Assembly (NCBI GenBank): GCA_030054015.1 | Contig: JASGCR010000093.1 | Coordinates: 285-7,861 of the forward strand | Reading direction: 5' to 3' | Length of the DNA: 7,577 bases | Source: Candidatus Symbiobacter sp. | Lineage (GTDB): Bacteria; Pseudomonadota; Alphaproteobacteria; Elsterales; Elsteraceae | Part shown: positions 5,025-7,577 of the stretch, in pieces | Layout of the letters: each line of letters starts with the position of its first letter | Position numbering within the stretch: the first letter of the stretch is position 1 | Translations under genes and position numbers: made by a program | Notes under the pieces: generated by a model | The model's database searches: none | The model's input: the letters and a program-made list of their open reading frames with translations, nothing else | What the model was told of the DNA's origin: nothing

Positions 5025-6338
5025 TCACAAGATAAATTTCGACAAATCCGCGTTTTTGGCCAAAGGCGCGATTTTTTCCTCGACATATTCGGGGGTGATT
5101 TCAAATTTTTTATCGCTGCGATCCGGCGCCGAAAAGCTGATTTCGTCAAGCAAACGTTCAAGCAAAGTATGCAATCGCCGCGCCCCGATATTTTCCACCG
5201 TGCCATTGATTTCCGCCGCCATGCGGGCAATCGCATCGATGGATTTTTCCGTGAAGGACAAGGCAATGCCATCCGTCGCCAATAATGCGATATATTGTTT
5301 GATCAATGATGCTTCGGGTTCGGTCAAAATGCGGCGGAAATCTTCGTGGGTGAGGGGTTTTAATTCAACCCGAATCGGCAATCGCCCCTGTAATTCCGGC
5401 AACAAGTCCGAGGGTTTGGCCAGATGAAAAGCCCCCGACGCAATGAATAAAATATGATCGGTGCGTACGGTGCCATGTTTGGTCGAAACGCTGGTACCCT
5501 CGATCAACGGCAATAAATCGCGTTGCACCCCTTCGCGGCTAATATCCGCCCCCGCCCGTTCCGAGCGGGCGCAAATCTTGTCAATTTCATCGAGGAACAC
5601 AATACCATTTTGTTCGACTGAATGAATCGCCTCGCGCGTCAGTTTTTCTTGATCGAGCAGGTTATCACCCTCTTCCTCTTCCAGGGCCGCCCGCGCCTCG
5701 GCCACGGTCATTTTGCGGCTGGATGATTTTTTGCCGCCCAGGGCCTTGCCGATCATGTCCTGCACCGAAATCATCCCCATCGAGGCACCGGGCATACCTG
5801 GTATCTCGAAACTGGGCATGGAAAAGCCGCCGGAATCTTCGAGGGTAATATCGACTTCTTTGTCATCCAATTCTTTGTTGCGCAGTTTTTTGCGCATTTT
5901 CGCACGCGTCTCGGCCGAGGCCGCATCGCCCACCAAAGCCTCCATCAAGCGTTCCTCAGCCCGTTCGGTGGCTTTGGCTTCGACTTCTTGGCGCATACGC
6001 TCGCGCATCTGATTGACGCCAATATCCAATAAATCGCGGATGATTTGATCGACATCGCGGCCCACATAACCGACTTCGGTAAATTTGGTGGCCTCAACCT
6101 TAAGGAAAGGCGCATTGGCCAGGCGGGCCAGGCGGCGGGCAATTTCGGTCTTGCCGACCCCGGTGGGGCCGATCATCAAAATATTTTTGGGCAAGATTTC
6201 GTCGCGCAATTCTGGCGCGACTTGTTGCCGTCGCCAGCGGTTACGCAGGGCAATGGCGACAGCCCGTTTGGCTTCGTGTTGACCGACGATAAAGCGGTCT
6301 AATTCGGACACAACTTCGCGGGGAGTGAACGCAGTCAT
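5025..6338 (-). CDS. hslU: ATP-dependent protease ATPase subunit HslU (ClpY)
   Basis: This 437-residue AAA+ unfoldase forms a hexamer that recognises substrates and feeds them into the HslV chamber in the cytoplasm. Visible landmarks are Walker A GPTGVGKT (57-64), pore loop GYVG (90-93), an I-domain over about 108-240 with a charged coiled stretch and a Met/Gly/Pro-rich segment, Walker B IVFLDE (246-251), and arginine-finger region PELQGRLP (314-321). Sensor-2 IGARRLHTLLE (384-394) and the C-terminal LSKFIL (432-437), which docks into HslV to activate it, complete the set. All key residues are present and the length is normal. ATG 6338 has only a weak, distant AAGG. hslV lies 56 bp upstream on the same strand, the usual order. 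Confidence 0.98.
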   Translation of the reverse strand: MTAFTPREVVSELDRFIVGQHEAKRAVAIALRNRWRRQQVAPELRDEILPKNILMIGPTGVGKTEIARRLARLANAPFLKVEATKFTEVGYVGRDVDQIIRDLLDIGVNQMRERMRQEVEAKATERAEERLMEALVGDAASAETRAKMRKKLRNKELDDKEVDITLEDSGGFSMPSFEIPGMPGASMGMISVQDMIGKALGGKKSSSRKMTVAEARAALEEEEGDNLLDQEKLTREAIHSVEQNGIVFLDEIDKICARSERAGADISREGVQRDLLPLIEGTSVSTKHGTVRTDHILFIASGAFHLAKPSDLLPELQGRLPIRVELKPLTHEDFRRILTEPEASLIKQYIALLATDGIALSFTEKSIDAIARMAAEINGTVENIGARRLHTLLERLLDEISFSAPDRSDKKFEITPEYVEEKIAPLAKNADLSKFIL

Positions 6339-6394
6339 TATGATGGTGCCTTATTTATGTTTACCCTCTATCACTGTCCTTGATTATTAGGCAC

Positions 6395-6949
6395 TTAGGG
6401 CAAAGATTCAATAGTTATATTGCCATTTGTATAAATGCAAATCTCGGAAGCGATTTTAAGGGCGCGGCGGGCAATGTCCTCGGCCTCCAAGCCATCAATA
6501 TCCACCATCGCCCGTGCCGCCGCCAAAGCAAACCCGCCGCCCGAACCAATGCCAATCAACCCGTCTTCGGGTTCCAACACATCGCCGGTACCGGTGAGCA
6601 GCAGGGAAACCTTGTCATCCGCAACCGCCATCATGGCTTCAAGCCGACGCAAATAGCGGTCGGTGCGCCAATCCTTGGCCAATTCAACACAGGCCCGCGT
6701 CAATTGCGAAGGATATTGCTCCAGCCGCGCCTCAAGCCGCTCAAACAGCGTAAAGGCATCGGCGGTCGCACCGGCAAACCCTGCGATCACCTTCCCATCC
6801 GCCAAACGCCGCAATTTACGCGCGTTTGATTTCAGCACTTGATTGGCAATGGTGACCTGGCCATCGGCCGCTATCACCACCCGCCCATTTTTGCGAATCG
6901 CCAAGACGGTGGTGCCGTGAAGCGTGTTTTGTGAATCGTCCATTTTCAT
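6395..6949 (-). CDS. hslV: ATP-dependent protease proteolytic subunit HslV (ClpQ)
   Basis: This 184-residue threonine protease of the proteasome beta-subunit type forms a double hexameric ring capped by HslU. A 12-residue propeptide ending in LHG precedes TTVLAIRK; Thr13 becomes the catalytic N-terminal threonine. Counting from it, Asp17 (residue 29) and Lys33 (residue 45) are in place, and GSGGG with AAARA follow later. The protein is intact. The start could be ATG 6949 or ATG 6943 (sic, two codons on). Neither has a Shine-Dalgarno, and a promoter-like pair lies immediately upstream, so the message may be leaderless. In many bacteria hslVU responds to heat shock, but no clear sigma-32 box is seen here. 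Confidence 0.98.
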   Translation of the reverse strand: MKMDDSQNTLHGTTVLAIRKNGRVVIAADGQVTIANQVLKSNARKLRRLADGKVIAGFAGATADAFTLFERLEARLEQYPSQLTRACVELAKDWRTDRYLRRLEAMMAVADDKVSLLLTGTGDVLEPEDGLIGIGSGGGFALAAARAMVDIDGLEAEDIARRALKIASEICIYTNGNITIESLP

Positions 6950-6956
6950 AATCGAT

Positions 6957-6986
6957 AAGATAGTCTATATACCGCGCGCACGTCAA
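6957..6986 (-). promoter_or_regulatory. Probable hslV promoter placed for a leaderless transcript
   Basis: Read leftward, TTGACG (6986-6981) is followed after 18 bp by TATCTT (6962-6957). Transcription would start about 6-7 bases on, at or just before ATG 6949. TTGACG is a good housekeeping -35 for alphaproteobacteria. The spacer contains GCGCGCGG and TATATA. The absence of any Shine-Dalgarno before the hslV ATG supports a leaderless start. This is inference from motifs only. Confidence 0.5.
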
Positions 6987-6999
6987 CCTATCTGTTAAT

Positions 7000-7095
7000 G
7001 ATGTATTTAAACATTTTTTAAGAAATAATCTAATAAAAAATCTTTAAAACCATTGATTTTTTTAAGAAAATTAAATAAAACTATGGATATTGAGA
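7000..7095. other. Very AT-rich divergent spacer with a 12-bp direct repeat
   Basis: The spacer between hslV and the rightward 57-residue gene is rich in A and T runs and probably curved. TTTTTTAAGAAA occurs at 7014-7025 and again at 7058-7069, 44 bp apart, close to four helical turns. A weak rightward promoter is possible: TTGATT (7053-7058), 17 bp, TAAAAC (7076-7081). The paired repeats could bind a regulator or nucleoid protein. Confidence 0.4.
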
Positions 7096-7269
7096 ATGAA
7101 ACGCGATACTTTTTTGTTTTCGATCAGATTAATCGGTAATTATAATCGGAAATTTCTTATCATGTTACAATCTGTTCTGTGGTTTATTGGTTTAACGATT
7201 TTCTTTTCCTTGGTCGGAGGGGTTAGTTACGGTCTGGTCGAGTTCGGTATATATTTGTCCAATCGGTAA
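7096..7269 (+). CDS. 57-residue single-helix membrane microprotein of unknown function
   Basis: ATG 7096 to TAA 7269 encodes 57 residues. The N-terminal 22 are basic and polar (MKRDTFLFSIRLIGNYNRK), and a long hydrophobic segment covers about residues 24-47. The remainder is YGLVEFGIYLSNR-like, suggesting a cytoplasmic basic N-terminus and one transmembrane helix. GGA lies eight bases before the start. An internal ATG at 7162 (residue 23) would give a 35-residue protein of almost only the helix, so the start is uncertain. The frame is uninterrupted through otherwise AT-rich DNA and a hairpin follows the stop directly. I do not recognise the family. Confidence 0.5.
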   Translation: MKRDTFLFSIRLIGNYNRKFLIMLQSVLWFIGLTIFFSLVGGVSYGLVEFGIYLSNR

Positions 7270-7288
7270 ATTTTCTTTAGGGAAAATT
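7269..7288. terminator. Hairpin between two convergent microprotein genes, possible weak terminator
   Basis: AATTTTC (7269-7275) and GAAAATT (7282-7288) form a perfect 7-bp stem around a 6-base loop, beginning at the stop codon of the rightward 57-residue gene. The convergent 35-residue gene ends at 7318. The stem is AT-rich and no long T-run follows on either strand, so termination would be weak. Confidence 0.35.
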
Positions 7289-7317
7289 CGCCGGACGCTT
7301 GCCACCCGCCCTATTTT

Positions 7318-7425
7318 TTACGGCACGATCTGGGTGTAACGCGCCACATCAACAATAAAATACAATCCATAACCGATCGAAGCCAAAATAGATAAATTTA
7401 TCAGAATAGCCAACAGGGGAAACAT
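7318..7425 (-). CDS. 35-residue single-helix membrane microprotein of unknown function
   Basis: ATG 7425 to TAA 7318 encodes 35 residues beginning MFPLLAILINLSILASIG. The hydrophobic segment covers about residues 2-25, followed by a short polar tail DVARYTQIVP. AAGG, eight bases before the start within TATAAGG, is a good ribosome site. It converges on the 57-residue gene. Both contain a YGL followed by an acidic residue in the distal part of the helix, but this similarity is too short to prove kinship. Upstream, the region to 7490 is AT-rich and leads into repeat-family hairpins. No family is recognised. Confidence 0.5.
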   Translation of the reverse strand: MFPLLAILINLSILASIGYGLYFIVDVARYTQIVP

Positions 7426-7491
7426 AAATCAAACCTTATAATAATGTTATAAAATCAATATACCCCGTGTCCTTGAAAATTCGCCTTTACG

Positions 7492-7516
7492 CCCCCCCCT
7501 TCCTGCTTAGGGAAGG
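7492..7516. repeat. Truncated arm of the MITE-like repeat family
   Basis: C8 followed by TTCCTGCTTAGG-GAAGG matches the terminal arm at 3692-3716 but lacks the closing G-run and has one extra G. CCTTCC (7498-7503) can still pair with GGAAGG (7511-7516). It is followed by a unique 20-bp stretch and then a fresh arm, so it looks like the relic of an earlier copy. Confidence 0.7.
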
Positions 7517-7536
7517 TCTGATTAAGTCTAGTTTTA

Positions 7537-7577
7537 CCCCCCCTTCTTTAGAAGGGGGGGATAGCGACGCTTAGCTG
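7537..7577 (+). mobile_element. Left end of a second MITE-like element, cut by the window edge
   Basis: C7-TTC, loop TTTA, GAA-G7 forms a perfect 10-bp stem (7537-7560) and is followed by ATAGCGACGCTTAGCTG (7561-7577). From the G-run onward 24 bases are identical to 3713-3736 of the complete element. The arm itself is a variant with a shorter stem and a different loop. The rest lies beyond the window. Confidence 0.78.

Noticed and set aside
5056..5427. Plus-strand frame of 123 codons inside hslU
   Set aside because: It is antisense to a fully conserved HslU reading frame.
7083..7139. Plus-strand 18-codon frame overlapping the start of the 57-residue gene
   Set aside because: Too short, no ribosome site, and no feature that would support it over the longer frame.

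Overview
The window looks like chromosomal DNA of an alphaproteobacterium. This rests on the hslV-hslU pair, a presqualene-diphosphate-synthase-type enzyme, and a TTGACG-type promoter placed so close to hslV that the message may be leaderless. The order or genus cannot be fixed from sequence alone. Genes of moderate GC are separated by AT-rich spacers. The DNA is unusually rich in short repeats: G/C-run hairpins, a 14-bp tandem array, and in-frame coding repeats.

Layout. Positions 1-70 hold five 14-bp tandem repeats, each carrying a TTGAC core. Rightward genes follow: a SbmA/BacA/YddA-type ABC exporter with fused membrane and ATPase domains (105-2132), then a DedA-family membrane protein (2152-2769). 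From there to 6949 everything is leftward. In transcription order these are hslV (6949-6395), hslU (6338-5025), a 74-residue two-helix membrane protein (4958-4734), three tandem 30-residue single-helix microproteins (4731-4447), a small exported protein (4272-3961), a 201-bp MITE-like element (3689-3889), and an hpnD-like synthase (3636-2761). The synthase converges on the DedA gene with a 9-bp overlap. To the right of hslV lie an AT-rich divergent spacer, two convergent membrane microproteins (57 and 35 residues), and at the window edge a truncated and a partial copy of the 3689-3889 repeat family.

How the parts fit. HslV and HslU form the two-component ATP-dependent HslUV (ClpYQ) protease. 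The leftward cluster below it, made of a 74-residue protein and three 30-residue paralogs, is the most original content. The genes are 2-3 bp apart, each Shine-Dalgarno lies in the end of the preceding gene, and all three copies share a TFIATR stretch after the hydrophobic segment. It starts 66 bp below hslU with no clear terminator between, so cotranscription is possible. I do not recognise these families and assign no function. The ABC exporter, DedA protein and HpnD-like enzyme all point to the cell envelope (peptide or lipid export, membrane homeostasis, hopanoid precursor synthesis), but a shared pathway is only inference.
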